A stretch of 64,000 nucleotides of DNA from Tetmemena sp. SeJ-2015 (lineage: Eukaryota > Ciliophora > Spirotrichea > Sporadotrichida > Oxytrichidae), in contig JAJKFJ010021810.1 of the NCBI GenBank assembly GCA_027382625.1, forward strand, positions 1-64,000, in the 5' to 3' direction. The position numbers were made by a program, and so were the translations under genes. Shown in pieces: positions 62,254 to 64,000 of the stretch (position 1 is the stretch's first letter; every line of letters begins with the position of its first letter). The notes beneath the pieces are model-generated. The model saw only the letters and a list, made by a program, of their open reading frames with translations, was not told where the DNA came from and made no database searches.

Positions 62254-63899
62254 TCAAGAACTAAGCATACTTATGAGTGCTATATAAGCAGCCCATAACC
62301 CACCAATTGTCCCATATGCGAAAGCGCAGTAGCAAAACACTCTCTCATCATGAGTTATCTTAGTCTCCGAAAGTCTTGAAGTAAAAGCAATTGGGAACAC
62401 AAAGGTCACCATGCCTCCTAATATAGCTCCACTTAAGTTTAAGAACTGACCTATATTTGTAATATAGAAAGCAAAAATGCAGGTCACTAGGGTCATTGAT
62501 ATTCGTGTGAGTGCTGACTTGAGTTGCGGGTGTTTTTAACTCTCTGGGATATTCTTGTAGAATGGGATTAAGTTTAAGATCTTATAAGTAGGGATGATTT
62601 ATATGCAGTAGGTGCAGAGGATTCCCACTGAGTAGAATAGTTGCACAAGGCGAGAGAGCAAGCCAGGTCTGAGATTTAAAAGTATAATAGCCTTTGTTTC
62701 TTAAGCATAAGCCGAATAAGAGAGAACTCCTAAAGATAGTATCAAGATAGCTGTAAGAGTTATTGCTCTTGCTAGAGAGTGAGTAAATCTCTTGGGCGCA
62801 TCTTCCATCTGCTAGTGAATTTCCAAAGCAACCACGTTACCCTCAAACATAAACATGGAGATTCCAAAGAAGTAAGGGAGACCACTTAGATTGAAATAGG
62901 AAAGGTCCCTCTCGATTGTTGGATAATTAATTTCCTGTATATCAGAGAGTAACACATAAGCTAGAGCAACCGAAATAGAACAGATTGCAGTAGCTGAGAT
63001 ATACGACACCTATTTCATGCTTTCAAAAGTGCTAAGTGGTGCTAGTGCCATGAAAGCAAAGATAACAATAAAGAATCTTCTAGTCGATGATCCTTCTAAA
63101 AATAAAAACTAAATAAAGAGAGAATAATTACTCCAAAAATTTTCCATGAAATTGATAATTCCTTTTTAAAATATATTGATCAGAATTTTGAATTTTTTAT
63201 AATAACATCATAATCTACTATTCATAAGATTTGCCTAATCAATTAAATGGACTTCTTTTCTTTAAGATCATGACTTAATTTTGCTCTAAAAATTATTATT
63301 TTCGTCTTTTATAAAGAAAACATATAATATTCTACTGAATGATTGAGGACATCTTGCAATTGCTCAACGAAAAACATGACATAGCCTATACAGCACAAAA
63401 ACTGTGCTAAAAATATGCATATAGATGCCGCAATTCTTCCCCACCTCCCAAAGCAAGCTTCCCCTAGATCAGAAAATGACTTTACTTTATTCCCGTAAAA
63501 GTACTTTGCCTTTGTTTGAAGTGACACCGTGTAGTAGTTTAATGAGGCATTCATTATAATTATCGCAGTAGCAAGTAAGTAGCCGACTTTCATATAGCCA
63601 AATGGAGATGCTAAGATGCCCAGACCCACGAATGATTTGAGAATATTTACTGTTGTAAGAGTAAAGCCAGTCTTAGGAAACAAATCTGTCTTTGATAGCT
63701 CGCTGTTTTAGTCAGAAAAGGCTGAAGTTGAGTCTCTCCTCTTCAATTGACTTTACTCGCCTTCAGGGTCATTGATCGCACCATAGTTTTAGTCAGTTTA
63801 AGCTAGACTTGCTAAAGATGAATCCAAAGGTTGAGCGAGCGAGACATTCTGAGAATGATACTAATCCGGCTTTGCTAAATTTTTATTTTAAGTGTCCAT
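62254..63899 (-). CDS. Amino-acid/auxin permease family transporter (AAAP)
   Basis: Multi-pass membrane transporter, SLC36/38-like. From ATG 63899 a 75-residue hydrophilic N-terminus rich in Gln/Ser precedes TM1 with the family motif (TVNILKSFVGLGILASPFGY). TM2 and TM3 follow (LATAIIIMNASLNYYTV; AASICIFLAQFLCCIGYVMF). An interruption of about 190 bp at 63115-63310, probably an IES or intron, comes before RRFFIVIFAFMALAPLSTF. Then ATAICSISVALAYVLLSDI, GLPYFFGISMFMFEGNVVAL (conserved FxFxGxxxxL), and three more TMs to ALISMLSS; TGA 62254-62256. About 490 residues. Substrate cannot be told. Confidence 0.87.
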
Positions 63900-64000
63900 T
63901 TAAGTTAAGTCTAATCTTTCATTTCTTAGTGATAAAGTTTACTTTAAATTAATAATTAACTTAATTAAGTGGTGATTAACACACGGGAGCTCCTATCACA

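Overview
This window reads as micronuclear (germline) DNA of a spirotrichous ciliate, most like the hypotrichs Oxytricha, Stylonychia and Tetmemena. Three things point there. First, dozens of recognisable proteins stay open only if TAA and TAG are read as Gln and TGA alone stops. Second, coding sequence is broken by short AT-rich inserts bounded by direct repeats of 2-10 bases; removing one repeat copy plus the insert restores the reading frame and the family sequence. That is the MDS / pointer / IES organisation. Third, at least two genes are scrambled: parts of the same protein lie on opposite strands and share a pointer in inverted orientation.

Layout. 1-17 kb is germline-limited, repeat-rich DNA. 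It holds a decayed Pif1-type helicase whose frame appears to lead into a ubiquitin-specific-protease-like domain, split by a 7-kb element with long inverted repeats (2.79-9.83 kb). That element contains a 2.2-kb (AAT)n tract and worn-out ORFs. Beyond it lie a ubiquitin fossil and two tandem repeat families (about 240-bp and 219-bp periods). 17-64 kb is gene-dense: a Rab GTPase, scrambled Hsp110, an EF-hand protein, two coiled-coil proteins, truncated hemoglobin, scrambled MSH2, PEX2, a putative lipid-anchored protein, a GAR-domain coiled-coil protein, a MORN/IQ protein, an AGC kinase, PIG-L, a cyclic-nucleotide-gated-type K+ channel, a possible COG2 fragment, several Gln/Asn-rich proteins, an RsmB/NSUN-type rRNA methyltransferase, an LRR protein, ribosomal proteins eL42 and P2, and an amino-acid transporter.

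The genes do not form operons. In hypotrichs each would normally become its own small macronuclear chromosome, so neighbours share a germline address rather than a pathway. IESs found here run from 10 bp to over 200 bp; several contain TGA or shift the frame, so the genes are unreadable before excision. One, in ribosomal P2, is exactly 24 bp and would be translated through. All IES and pointer calls were made by eye from reading frame and family similarity; macronuclear sequence would confirm or refute them. Intron and terminal boundaries of the less conserved genes are approximate.
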